Part shown: positions 10,284-22,323 of the stretch, piece after piece
Numbering within the stretch: the stretch's first letter is position 1
Layout of the letters: every line of letters begins with the position of its first letter
From: Platerodrilus igneus
Lineage: Eukaryota > Arthropoda > Insecta > Coleoptera > Lycidae
Reading direction: 5' to 3'
Assembly (NCBI GenBank): GCA_036346225.1
Contig: JARFIW010000588.1
Coordinates: forward strand, 4,097,501 to 4,161,500
DNA: 64,000 nt
The notes under the pieces: model-generated
Database searches by the model: none
The model's input: only the letters and a program-made list of their open reading frames with translations
What the model was told of the DNA's origin: nothing
Program-made: the position numbers and the translations under genes

Positions 10284-11902
10284 CTAAAACGTTGGCGCAT
10301 TCAAATGAAATAACCTTTCTTCGTGTTCTTTTATCCAATTCAATAAACGTACAACTGAACCAATAGCTGTGTTTGTATCCATTAGTGGTTCTAAAACAGC
10401 ATACAATTCAAAACCACGCGTATCCCATGCAATAAATACACAATTGTCAGAATTTCGTTCAAATAATAATTTTAAAGGCCTGGTAGGACATTTAAGCTTA
10501 TAATGCGCTCTCCGATACAAACTTAATAGTCGACTAACGTTTATACTGCAAGGAGCGCCTATACTGGGTTGATAAAACTGTGATGTTGATTTACACTTAT
10601 ATAAATAATGACGAAATTCCGGAAAACCAATTTCTTTGCATGATTCTACTTTTGTTGCAAGAGATTCATTTATTGCCTCCATGCAATTTCCTCTTCGCAA
10701 TCGTTCCACGATTAACTTTTTAGCTTCACTTAAGGAGAAAAAAGCATCTCGTTCTACGGTTAATAATAATAAACATGCCTGACAATCTTCTGCTAGATAT
10801 GAAACATGACCATACAAAAACCCTCCAGAATCAAACCGTGGTAAGCACAGTGGTGTCCAGCTTTCTGCTGTTTTTAAGCTTTCCGACGATTGTACTAAAT
10901 TAAAAATAAGATGTAGGTCATGAGGATGGATGAAATATTTCTTCATTCGAATTAATGTTATTAGACGGTTATCTGCAAGTAAAATTCCAAACACAAGGTT
11001 CTAAAAATGAGCACGTAAGTTTTTTTAAAACAATAAATTATTCCTTACCTTAATTTTACTACACGACTGCACAATTGCAGAGCTAATTGAATTACGTACT
11101 GATACATTTAATGGTAAACATTCCACAGCGCCTAAAATAAATGCAGGTTCTTTTTCAGAGAAATCTAACAAACGATCGACGAGTCTTTCGGCACCTGTTA
11201 GCAAACGTCGTAAATCATAATTCCGCCTTTGCTCGTATATTTTGACTAAATGAGTTAATGTTAACATACTAACTATTTGACTGAAAACATAACTGCAAAA
11301 ATACATAATAAATAACAAGGAAATACTTAAATACTATACTTTAATTGAGAAGTCAAATGTGCAACACTTTCTTCAGTTTTAGAAATCGCCACCAATATTA
11401 ACGGTTCTTTAAAAAGAAACACAAACGTAGAATCGCCAGCATGTATACTATGTATGGAATCATCATCCGCTTCTACAAAACTGACAAGCGCCTGCATAAT
11501 ACTGAAATAACTAGAAAACCTATCTTCATGTCCATATCTAAAAGTAATCGCTTAGTAAGTGTATTCCATCCCTTTTACACACCTAGAATAAATAGGTTTA
11601 CCAGCTGAGCTTAATACAAAGACGTGTTCAGATTGTTCCAGCCATTCTTCGTCTCGTATAGTTGTATCGTCTCGTTTTTTAATATGCCTAACTTTGGTAT
11701 AGTTCAATGATTCTTCAGTTTCGACTTCAACGTTATTGCAGTTATCTAAATATTCTTGTTTACTCCTTTCCACATTATTTGAATTTCTTATTTCCTCCAA
11801 ACTTGAACCCATCTGCTGGAAATCATCACAGGAGTCTGTATGTGAAATTATTAGAGCACTTTCTAAGGATGCACCAGGTTCCACTTCGTAACTAGTTGCC
11901 AT
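10284..11902 (-). CDS. Mon1: Vacuolar fusion protein MON1 homologue
   Basis: Mon1 pairs with Ccz1 to form the exchange factor that activates Rab7 on maturing endosomes and autophagosomes. Four exons join in frame: 11902-11583, 11537-11340, 11292-11049 and 11000-10284, encoding 492 aa plus stop. Introns are 45, 47 and 48 bp with GT-AG ends. Residues 1-85 are acidic and low-complexity. From about residue 90 the longin-type start EHVFVLSSAGKPIYSRYG matches MON1 proteins, followed by QIVSMLTL, RNYDLRRLL, the LCLPRFDSGGFLYGHVS block and the C-terminal GFELYAVLEPL. The start ATG at 11902 is the first in-frame ATG (the frame stays open upstream but only with TTG). Two TATCGATA sites lie upstream. 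Length and domain order are normal. It stands alone between repeats. Confidence 0.95.
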
Positions 11903-12880
11903 TACTACACAACTGAAAGGATTGGGTACTTTTCCGTTTACACTCAAATTACATACATTTCTACGTGTTTATCTAAATCTAATTTCTTGGTTAGATTTTA
12001 AGATTTTTTCTTAATTTATAGTGTTTACTCATGACCCATCAGTTTATCTATGGACCCATCATAAGTTGAAAATTAGTGATGGACACAAAAGTCATTGTTC
12101 TTAAAATATCGATATTTTGTTTTCGATAATGGTTGTTTACTGGTAGGGTTTTCCAACTCGATAATACAGCTCAATATCGATATTTCTCCTCTTATTACTA
12201 ACTTTTAAATAAAAACATAAAATTTATAGAGATTGTGTGTATAATGTCCGTTTGTCCCGTACATCTTAAACAACGTCCAATTAAAAGTCAAAAATTTCTT
12301 TGCACCGTTCTGTAAACTAAGATTAAATCCATCTAATCCGAGATTAAATTAAACTGTCAATTTTGGAGGTTTAAGAATTTAAACCTAGTTTAAAGCCTAG
12401 TTTCATATTTAAAACTTTACCTTTTGTTTATCTTACTTTAATAATTGCTATTGATAAATTGATATAATCTTGATCAGCAGCAGCGATTTTCCGTACTTAA
12501 TTTTTTTATTTTTAAAAAAACGTTTTAAATATTCAGCTCCTCTGTAAGTACTGACCTGCAACTTTTTCTCCTGGGGTAGCCTAATAGGATTTTTTATTTA
12601 TTATTTTCCTGATGTCTAACTGAACTAAAAAGAAAAACTAAGAAAAAAAATTATCAAAGAATGTTTCTCAATAGGCATTAACCATATGTGGGTATAGAAT
12701 GCTAACTGTTGGATAAATATAAATAGCACATTCATCATCATTAGGTGTTCAGTTTCGGAACTGGTTTATTTTCAACTATATTTTTACTATAACTATTTAT
12801 ATTCGCTGCTTAAAAAGCGGTTTCTAATTTAAAGAAAACAAGCATTTAATATTATAGGAACAATTGTCTTAATATCTGCT
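11903..12880. other. Mon1 5' flank and intergenic DNA with a short RTE tail
   Basis: No gene seen. Apart from the TATCGATA pair, the only recognisable piece is a roughly 40-bp RTE 3' terminus at 12729-12768 (CATCATCATTAGG..TTCAG..GGAACTGGTT), minus orientation. Confidence 0.6.
12107..12182. promoter_or_regulatory. Pair of TATCGATA (DRE-like) sites upstream of Mon1
   Basis: The palindrome TATCGATA occurs at 12107-12114 and 12175-12182, 205 and 273 bp upstream of the Mon1 start codon. In Drosophila this is the DREF/BEAF site typical of housekeeping promoters. That it works here is inference from position and pairing. Confidence 0.5.
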
Positions 12881-14168
12881 TGTTACACTCCAAATTTAGA
12901 CATGTACACTTTTAAAATTGTGAGCTAATTCCCGCCATTATTTTTAAAATAGACTTGTGTATTTCCGCCATCCCGAACAGTTGCGTCGGCGCAGAAGAAT
13001 GCGCAAGCGCGGAGTGGGTAAATGCGCGGTTTGGACAGGACATGAAATTATTAGCCAACGAGACGTCGAACAGTGACGTTTACCTGTGTCATTCCTTTGT
13101 CTTTTCTCTTTCAGAATGTAGATTTTCCTTTATCTCTACCTTCTATTGTTGCCTTCACCTTATTCCTTCGTCCTGCCTACAAACGGAAGAAAAGGGAAGA
13201 CATTAAATCTGGATTCAACGAGGGCATGACGTAACGCACGCCCAAACGAGATACATGGAAATCAACATGCCCCCTGCGCAAGGATGACCGCGAGATCGTA
13301 AAAAGTTCCACATTTTTGGGTAAGTGCTTTTTATCTTTTTTAGGGCGCATCTTGTATTATTATAATTTGGCATGTGACACAATTTGACACGCAATTATGT
13401 TGTTATATCTTTGTTGTTCAATAATGTGAATGTGGATAGTATCCGTGTTGCCAACTGTGGACGTGGCTCTGAACGCAAGGGCGCCGGGTTATAACAGTGG
13501 CGCCCAACGTGTGGCCATGTTGATTTCCATGTATCTCGTTTGGGCGTGGGTTACGTCATGCCCTCGTTGAAACCAGATTTAATGTCTTCCTTCTTCTTCG
13601 CGCAAACGTGAAGAGTTTCACATATTTGGGTGAGTGCTTTTTATCTTTTTTAGGGTGCAACTTGTATCACATGTCAAATCTGTTTACGATGATACAAGAT
13701 GCACCCTAAAAAATATAAAAAGCACTCAGCCAAAAATGTGGAACTCTTCACGATTTCGCAGTCATCCTTGCGCAGGGGCCATGTCGATTTCCATGTTTCT
13801 CGTTTGGGCGTGGGTTACGTCATGCTCTCGTTGAAACCAAATTTAATGTTTTCCCTATTCTTCTGTTTGTAACCAGGACGAAGGAATAAGCTGAAGGCAA
13901 CGTTAGAAGGTAGAGATAAAAGGAAACCTACATTCTGAAGGAAAAAAGACAAAGGAACGACACAGGTAAACGTCACTGTTCGACATCTTGTTGGCTAATG
14001 ATCTCATGTCTTGTCCAAACCGCGCACTTACCCACTCCGCGCCTGCGCATTCTTTTGCGCCGACGCAACTGTCCGGGATGGCGAAAATGCACAAGTCTAC
14101 TTTTAAAATAATGGAGGGAATTCACTCACAATTTTATAAGTGTACATGTCCAAATTTGGAATGTAACA
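12881..14168. mobile_element. Foldback-type element with about 480-bp inverted arms
   Basis: The left arm (12881-13360) and right arm (13685-14168) are long imperfect inverted repeats starting TGTTACAYTCC at both outer ends. Both carry a GC-rich core (GCGCAGAAGAATGCGC type), unlike the AT-rich surroundings. The spacer holds further fragments of the same arms in both orientations, for example 13513-13600 and a smaller inverted repeat around 13640-13735. TGCT flanks both ends and may be a 4-bp target duplication. No transposase ORF is present, so it would depend on an unknown enzyme. The small ORFs here (12955, 13903, 13988) are mirror images from the two arms and not genes. Confidence 0.7.
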
Positions 14169-15480
14169 TGCTCCATATACGTTCGTAAATGTCGTAAAAT
14201 ATTTATTTTCAATTAGAAAATAACTTTGACACCTGATTATGTATATGCACATCTATTGCTAATAAGTGGATAGCTTAAAGGATCAATGTTTTAACACAAT
14301 TATTTGGCTTGATCGTTATAACTCATGTTATATCACATGATACAACATTAGTTTTTCGTGCTATTTGATATTAGGGAGTTTGCGGTAGCACGTTTTTATA
14401 CGGTATGAGAAAATCTGCTTATTTTACCGTATATCCATATCGTATTATCCAGTGTTGGAACGCTATTTTAAAAAATAACGGAGCCAATCCAGTGGTAGTT
14501 CTATTTGACAGTTTAAACTTAACTTGCACGCCCCTTAAGCTGACACGACCAAATGGGCAGAATCGCATTATTTAGTACCTATTTTGTACCAATTTGTACC
14601 ACCAAAAGAAATTTTACCTTGTGCCGTTTTGAAGAAATGTGTGGAGCTGCTAGCTTAATATTAAACTAGCAGGACCACACCGCAAAAAATACCAAAACAA
14701 TAAAAACAAAAATAGAAGTGAAAAGAGCTAATTTTGTACCAAAATGTATTACTGGTAAAAAATTTGTACCAATAACTCATTTTTAAAAATGCGTGGCGCT
14801 GCCACCTTAATATATTACGCTGGCTAGACCTCAGCAAAAAAACATAACAAGGAAAACTTATCGAAAAATATGTAGCCACAGTAGCTAACATTTACCTGTA
14901 GATTCTGTACAATATCATATATAAAACTTACATACCATTTATATATACCCTTTTGTGTTTGCTTGGTTGGATACATGTATAGAAAAGTGTGTATGTCGGA
15001 TTGAGTGTTTTAAGCTAAACTGTCAGGGCAATTGTTACCAATAACGCCGGAATTTGTAGTATTTTGCCGTTTAGTTTACTACCTAACAATATTCTCCTAA
15101 CACTTTCATAAGACTTTTTTTTTTAACTATGATAAGATTAATGACGCACCCTGGAAAACCGCTAAATAAATTTATTTACACTATATCAATCGCTCTTTTT
15201 GTATAAGTTATATACATCCTGTTTATAGAAAATAACAACTATATAGTTGAATAAAAGTAGAAGACCATTATTTGTACCTACCACTATAAAACGGCCGCTA
15301 GGCAAAATTTGTTTGCACTAAATGCAAGTTACGTATCCCCCAATCTATGTATACAAATAAATAGAAATTATTAGAAAATTATACAGAAACATAGGTTAAA
15401 TGCAACACTGTAAATTCAAGGATAAAGCAGAAAAGTTATTATAAGTCCACGAGCAAGTTGTGAGAACGGATGCAATACAT

Positions 15481-15794
15481 TGTAATCCAGACGTAAGTGA
15501 TACTGCAGGTGCAGGTCACAGACGGATAAGAAACCGCGATTACTTAGAAATGAAGATTGTTACATTGTATAATGAATAGAATTAAGAAATAAGCAGACAT
15601 GAGCTCTGCAAGTTCCTACAGACATGTGAGGGGCAGGGACAACATAAATACCCCGGGAGCCCCAGATCAGTCAGTCTTGAGTATTTCAGCTTTTACATTG
15701 TTGTTTACTAAGGCTACTCGCCCTAATATTAATTCAATTATTACTTTATTTCGACTTAGAATATTTTAATCGGGTTTGTTAAAATTCCATTACA
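15481..15794 (+). repeat. Candidate solo LTR (314 bp)
   Basis: The ends are TGTAATCC and CCATTACA (6-bp inverted termini, TG..CA). An ACATAAATACCCC TATA-like box is followed by CAGTCAGTC, the usual initiator look of gypsy-class LTRs, and then an AT-rich polyadenylation-like part. No target duplication was found, so this may be a remnant. It lies inside the inverted-repeat element. Confidence 0.4.
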
Positions 15795-16330
15795 ATTTCT
15801 GTTTAAAAGATAAAAATTGTTACAAGAAGCTTTGGAAGAAGTTTTTAAAAAGACCGCTCCCAAGGCCCGAAACGTAACTCGCATAACACTCTAGTTTACT
15901 TTTCTCTTATACAAAATCGTGTGCTGTACATTCATGTGGACTAGCACATGACCTAAATTTAAATCTAGAATTTAAACTTATACATATTATTTGAACTCGT
16001 TGAATACCACGTCCGTTTTATTTGTACCTCAATATATACTTAAAATTAACATAAAAGATATGATAGCGGTGGCAGTCGGCACCCCTAAAACAGTATACTT
16101 GAAATCACTAATACCATTCGATAGAGCCTGTATCCGTTTGAACGATTGATGGTACACTCGTGCTGGCGGAAATACGTAGGGTTTACAAGATATTGTAAAA
16201 GGGATAGTTTTTGGATAATTCAACTTTGGATTGGAGTGCTGGTTTTATAGTGGGTTGTATTCATTTGCACCGCTAGTATATAATACATAGTCAACATAAA
16301 ATAAATTTTAAATGTCTTAAACTGATCTGC

Positions 16331-18453
16331 CATTTCGAATGGACCTGCACCTTGCCAAAGTTCTAAATTACCAGAACAGGGGAAATGGCTTGCGTGTTCT
16401 AATGAGCTAAAGAGCCAAACTACAGGTCCAACCAAAGTAGTAGGGTCGTTAGTGAGGAACCAGACTAAGACAGGTCCCCGAAAGAGGGTAGCGGCTCTTT
16501 CGGTACTTAGATTGGCAGAGACCATAGGGGTCGGTATGGCAGTCTAAGACACGCTACCGCGATGTGGAAGGCAACGGGAAACCACCACATTATCTCCCAA
16601 GTACACAGCGTACTTAAATTGTAACAAATATGATGGCATTCTCTGGGATAAAAGATTCCGGAGTTAAAATAGTCCCCCATTCGGATCTCCGGGAGGGGAC
16701 TACTTCGGAGAATGCGATCGGAAAGTTAAAAATAAGAGTCGGGAACATTCTGCGAATCGGAGCATGGAATGTTAGAAGTATGAAGCAAGCAGGTTAGCTA
16801 GACAACCTAAAAATCGAAATGAATAGGTTATCACTAGACATAGTAGGGATCAGCGAAGTTCGGTGGCCAGAGGCGGGGGATTTTTGGAGTGGGGACTTCA
16901 GGGTAATTCATACAGAAGCAGAGGAAAGAAATTTGGGTGTGGGGATAGTTATGCGGAAAAAATAGGATACTGTGTAGAAAATTACTTACAAAAGAACGAA
17001 AGAGTACTCATGGTTAGATTAGAATCTAAACCGGTAAACACAGTAATAATACAAGTATACATGCCCACCTCTAGCTACAGTGACGAAGAGGTAGAAGCCA
17101 TCTACAAAGATATCGAAGACATATTAAGATACATAAAAGGACATGAAAATTTAATAATTACGGGGGATTTTAATGCCGTGGTAGGTGAAGGTAGGGAAGG
17201 AGCGGTAGTAGGTTTATTTGGTTTAGGCACGAGAAACGACAGGGGAAATAGGCTGGTAGAATTTTGCGACAAGAACAATTTAATCATCACAAACACATTA
17301 TTTCAACATCATGCTAGAAGACGATATACGTGGAAGATGCCAGGAGATATAGGAAGATATCAAATAGATTACATTATTGTTAGACAACGATTTAGGAATT
17401 AAGTAAAAGACTGTAGAAGCTACCCAGAAGCAGGTATAGATACTGACCACAACATCTTAATTATGAAGGCCGCACTTAAATTTAAGAATGTGAAAAAAAG
17501 AAACGGAAAAGGCACTTGGACTTAGAGAAACTAAAAATAAAGATATTCAAGAAAGATTCGAAAAAAAGTCAAATGAATTGCTCAAAGATATCGGGAAAAT
17601 ATCTGATACTAAGGAAGTAGAAACAGAATGGAATAACATTAAATCCAGCCTAGACATGGCGGCCAGAGATATTCTGAGGTATACACAAAAAGAAAATTAG
17701 AAACCATGGATAACAAAAGATATTCTGAATTTAATACAAGAAAGACGAAAATACAAAAATAAATCAGACGAAACAGGAAAACAGAGATACAAAGCCATAA
17801 AATGGGAAATTATTCGAAAATGCAGGAAAGCTAAAGAACAATGGATTGATGCAAAGTGCAAAGAGGCACAAACGAAGATGGAAATAGGAAAGGCAGACGA
17901 AGCATACAAATTAATTAGAATGAATTTTAGTGATATAAAGGAAACCTCATTATATAAAACATAAAGAAAGTGGGTAGATGGCAAGAATATATAAGGAATT
18001 TATATGCAAGAGAGGAACTAACAGCATTATAACAGGAATCAGGCATTGAAAATGATGACTTGGGATATCCTATACTTAGAGATGAGTTTGAATTAGCATT
18101 AAAGAGTCTGAAAAATGGTAAGGCGCCGGGTACAGATAAGGTACAAGCAGAAACTCTAAAAGCCGCTGGACAAGCAGTAACAGAACGTCTCTTGCAACTT
18201 GTAAACTATATGTATGAGACAGGCGAGATACCCAAAGATTTCAAACGTAGCATCATAGTAACTATACCAAAAAAGAAAGGCGCGGATAGATGTGAAAATT
18301 TTCGAACAATAGGTTTGACAGCACACGTGTCAAAAATATTAACTAGAATTGTGCAAAGACGAATGGAAAAACGGGCGGAAGAAATACTAGGAGAAGACCA
18401 ATTCGAGTTTAGCGCGTCTAACCAGTTCCAGGACTGAAGACCTAATGATGATG
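16331..18453 (+). mobile_element. RTE copy G: both ends kept, C-terminal two-fifths of the ORF deleted
   Basis: The copy starts CATTTCGAATGGACCTGC and ends CCTAATGATGATG, with flanking AAACTGATCTGC (16319-16330) and AAACTGAACTGC (18454-18465), an 11/12 target duplication. The 5'UTR, endonuclease and early RT are present. At about 18412 the sequence jumps from the RT segment GEDQF to the last 40 bp of the 3'UTR. It lies inside the 14375-19997 element, so it inserted later than that element. Confidence 0.85.
16630..18437 (+). pseudogene. RTE ORF of copy G (endonuclease, partial RT)
   Basis: Reads from the ATG pair at 16630 through the exonuclease-endonuclease-phosphatase domain. Visible blocks are ILRIGAWNVRSMKQ, an intact stretch 17010-17402 with NTVIIQVYMPTSSYSDEE, ITGDFNAVVGEG, RRRYTWKMPGDIGRYQIDYI, and the RT N-terminal region 18060-18412 (LKNGKAPGTDKVQAE, IPKKKGADRCENFRTI). 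It carries several stops (for example at 16798, 17401, 17698 and 17962) and lacks the RT catalytic FADD. In genome annotations such fragments are often mislabelled craniofacial development protein 2. Confidence 0.85.
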
Positions 18454-20094
18454 AAACTGAACTGCTTTCTTCGAAATAAAATTAATTTAGATATAATTGA
18501 TTTTTTAGTGGAATGAAAAAGTTGGCCATTTAATTTCGTCATGTTGAATCGATGTCAGTATCGATTTTCAACTGTATTTGTTATCGGTGATCTAATTACC
18601 GATTGCACGATTTTTTTAAATTGCGCATTCTCGCCGTCATCATGATACAAACGATGCTTACTCAAAGCGTTAGCAGTTTTCAAATATTTTGTTTTGGAGT
18701 GCTGTTGGTTTTTCTCTACTGTTTATTACTTATTTAGAGGCACAAACAAATCCGAAAATAGTACAAACTGGCACAAACGATCACCAAAAAGTATTTGTTG
18801 GCAGAATACAAATATCTTAAAAAGTTATAAGTTATCTTTTTCACGATTGTTGCAAGTCCTCTATTTCGCGCCGATATGGAGACAATCGAAATCGAATGTG
18901 GTACAAGCGGGTACAAACGTTTTTAAATGGTTTTAGGTGCTTTTAAATATCTTCTTTTGGGGCGCTGCCCAATTTTATCACGTTCACTTGGATGCCACAT
19001 CAAACTGGTACAAACTACTATAAAATGGTGGTACAAAATCATCCCTTTTTATTTCTATCTCAGTTTTCCCTGTTATGTTTTTCGCTGTGGCTCAGCCAGC
19101 TTAATACATTAAGGTATTAGCGCCACGCATTTTTAAAGATGGTTAATGGTACAAACTTTTTACTAGTGGTACATTTTGGTACAAAATCAGTCCATTTAAT
19201 TTCTATTTTTGTTTTTGATGTTTTGGTTTTTTTTTGCGGTGTAGTCATGCTATCTTAATATTAAGGTAGCATGCGCTAAGTATTTTCTTAAAAATGGCAC
19301 AAGGTACAAACTTTTTATCTGGGGTACAAATAGGAACAAAATTAGCCCTTTTTATTTCTATTTTTGTTTTTGTTGTTTTCGTATTTTTGCGATGTGCGCC
19401 TGCTAGCTTAATATTAAGCTAGTAGCGTCACGCATTTTTTAAAAAACGTCACTTTCTATCTGGGGCACAAATTGTTACACAATCAGCCCTTTTCATTTCT
19501 ATTTTTGTTGTTTTCGTATTTTTTACGATGTGGTCCTAATATTAAGCTAGCAGCGCCACGCATTTATTCAAAACGGCACAAGGTAAAATTTCTTTTGGTG
19601 AGAAAAATTGGTACAGAACAGGTACTAAATAATGCAATTTGTCCGAAGCGATTTTGCCTATTTGGTTCTGCCAGCGTAAGATGCGTTTGACATGCACTCT
19701 TTACGCTACCGTGCATTTATAACCTCCAAATTAAAACTCTCAGTTCAGTATAACAACTTCTGTTGGGTTTTTTCTCTTCTAAAGCAAGAAATACAAGGTA
19801 GTGCTCTAAATCTTTAACACTACTGAGCAGAAGCAACATTTGCACATTATTATCCATAATAATAATAATTTAATAAATGGAGAAAAATGAGGTTAGGATT
19901 TAGCTTTAATGTAATATACCGCAATCGACTTTTTGGACTTGACTCTATACGGTACTAACGTGATATATACCGTATAAAACGTGCTACCAGAAACTCCGGA
20001 TTGATTAAACTTGTTTTATTCGCCTGAAATATTAAAATATGGTTACTAAGGTGCGTATATATTTGCTTTGTTTATTACAGTATGTTACTCAACA

Positions 20095-21930
20095 TCATTA
20101 GATTTTCAGTCCTAGAACTGATTGCACGTGAACCTCCATTGCTTACTATTTTGATCTAACCTACACATTCCGTAAGATTCCCATAGTCTACATCTTTTAC
20201 TACCTATGTTCTATTTTTCTAATATATTCCGCACTATTCCCTCATGTCTTATAATGTGCCCTATCATCCTATCTCTTCTATATTTTTTTTACTTTTTTCA
20301 CACATTTCTTTCTTCTACTACCATTTGTAGTACCGTTTTGTTCTTAATTTTGTCTGTCCGTGATATCTTCGCCGCACGTCTGTGGCGTCACACTTCAAAA
20401 GCTTCAATCTTTTCAATGTCCACTTTTCCTATTGTCCACGTTTCACAGCCGTACAGCGCTGTGTTCCACACATGTTTTCAGCAGTCGTTTCTTTAATTCA
20501 ACGTTTGTTGTCTACAAATATAGTAGTTGCTGTTTCTTGTTAAATTGTTATAACTTTACGCGATATAATACTCGCCATTTTGTAATATATACCGACACTT
20601 GTTTTATTAGTGATGGAATTGCTATTTAAGTCAAATTTGCAAGCACAATTTAAATAAAATCAAATTACTCACGTGGTGGCATCTCGGAACCTAAATCTCA
20701 AGGTCCAGCGGTTATTTGCAGATTGAATTCGATTACGCCATATTGTTTTTAAATTGCCATCTGTCCTTCACGTAACTTCTGTTGCAATCCTAGGGGAATG
20801 AAAGGTTTAGGTGACAGGTACACAGGTAAGGTACAAAGAACCTACATACCTATTTTTAAGGAGAAAAACGCACATCACTCAGATAGTTGTGGCTTCGTTG
20901 AGGTCTAGTGGCTTAATGCCTGCTTTCGACACTCACGCACCTCCACATTCACACTGCGTTAACATTTTTAATTTAAAAATACGCAGGAATTAACTTATAA
21001 ATTATAACTAAATCTAAAAATTCTACATTGCCAATTTTGGCATGTAACAAAATGACACACAATTTTGTGCAAATCTATGTTTTATAACTTTTATATTTTT
21101 TTCATCTTGCGTTATATGGCTTCATAGGTAGCATAAATCCTTAACTTTTTGTAAACTCAAGTTTTCTATTTGTATTTTGGTTTTTAACTTATTTCCCTTC
21201 TTTAGTTTTATTTTTGTTAATTTTTATACCATACTCTCTGTTAGTACCGTTTTTATTCAATTAAGCATCACTTCGACTTTTCCTTGCTACATGCTAATAC
21301 CGCTATATCATCGGCCAATCTGAGCATATTGATTGGTTGTCCCTGTATAAATATTCCAAATGTCTTTCTGCATTTGATAGTATTTATTGACTAGCTTCGA
21401 TATGTAAGATAACGCACATTCCTGTCTTTTCTCATTTCTGGTATTTATTTTTCTACATTCCTGCTTTTATTCTATTGCAGAGTTTGCTTTTTGTATCAAC
21501 TATGTACCATTCGTCCATCATTATGAAACTCATTCTTATCTTTTTTAGTATTTCGAACATTTTTTTTTCATTTTACATTGTTAAATACCTTTTTCAGATG
21601 TACAAACCCTATATATAGAGCTTTCTTCTTTTTCTATTGTTTTTTCCATTATCGCCTTTAAAGCAAAACGGCCTCACGTCTTCCTCTGTTTCACCTAAAC
21701 CCTAATTGATCTTCTCTTCTCTTCTTTTCGCGATCTAGAAACCCTATGTACACGATTTTTCTTTTTTCTATTATTTTCTCCATTAACAGCCTCAGAGCTA
21801 AAATAGCCTCTCGTGTTCCCTTGTTTTACCTAAACCCAAATGGATCTTCTCTTAGTATTTGTTCAGCTCGTTTTTCCATCTGTCTGTGTATAATTCTAGT
21901 TATGTTATTAAATCTAATACTTAATCCGTT
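20095..21930 (-). mobile_element. Old, diverged RTE copy in two pieces
   Basis: 20095-20560 is a decayed RTE 3' end (CATCATTAG..TTTCAGTCCTAGAACTG and the C-terminal coding part). About 21075-21930 is RT coding sequence with many indels. Within it, 21596-21718 and 21730-21850 are tandem copies of the same RT segment. The middle piece, 20560-21075, is not RTE; I see no gene in it, only a short stretch at 21030-21060 resembling the foldback spacer near 13357. Confidence 0.65.
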
Positions 21931-22323
21931 GAATCAGGTTCATTCTCAAATATTTCAAATGTGTGCAGTATTTATAAATAAGATATGCGTTAGTTTCAAA
22001 CCGGACATAATAATCTTGGGCAACGGTGCATTGCAATACCAATAATATAAATCGGACTGTTTTAAAATGCAATATCAACACACAATACCTTTTAGACTCA
22101 TTAAATTACTATTTAATACGTAATTGTCTTGATTCTAGTCATTTAGTCTTGATCTGACGGATCAGTAATTCTTGTGCCTGGGGTGTATATTTCCTCAACG
22201 AGCTTTTCGATTTCTCCCACGCCTTATCGGTAAAACAGGAACCTAGCAATGTTAGTAGAAAATACCTATTACACAGCGTTTTTGTAAACTAGTAGTTTGG
22301 TGTTTGCTAACTAAAAAGTTAAA

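Larger units (their letters stand above)
14375..19997. mobile_element. Large inverted-repeat element with tandem palindromic units in both arms
   Basis: The outer ends match in inverted orientation (GGAGTTTGCGGTAGCACG at 14375 and GGAGTTTCTGGTAGCACG as complement of 19997), followed on both sides by TTTTATACGGTAT. Further in, both arms share the block around TACCACCAAAAGAAATTTTACC/TTGTGCCGTTTTGAA and then tandem units. The left arm (to about 14885) has two units. The right arm (about 18950-19600) has four of about 130-160 bp. Each unit has a palindrome like GCTAGCTTAATATTAAGCTAGC and flanking GGTACAAA motifs. The 4-kb interior has no transposase, only RTE copy G and an LTR candidate. The target duplication is unclear. 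Confidence 0.6.

Noticed and set aside
12955..14188. Small ORFs with similar sequence at 12955, 13903 and 13988
   Set aside because: Produced by the inverted arms of the foldback element; the same DNA read on both strands.
16863..17402. Host gene resembling craniofacial development protein 2
   Set aside because: The similarity comes from the retrotransposon endonuclease domain; the locus has RTE ends, a target duplication and downstream RT.
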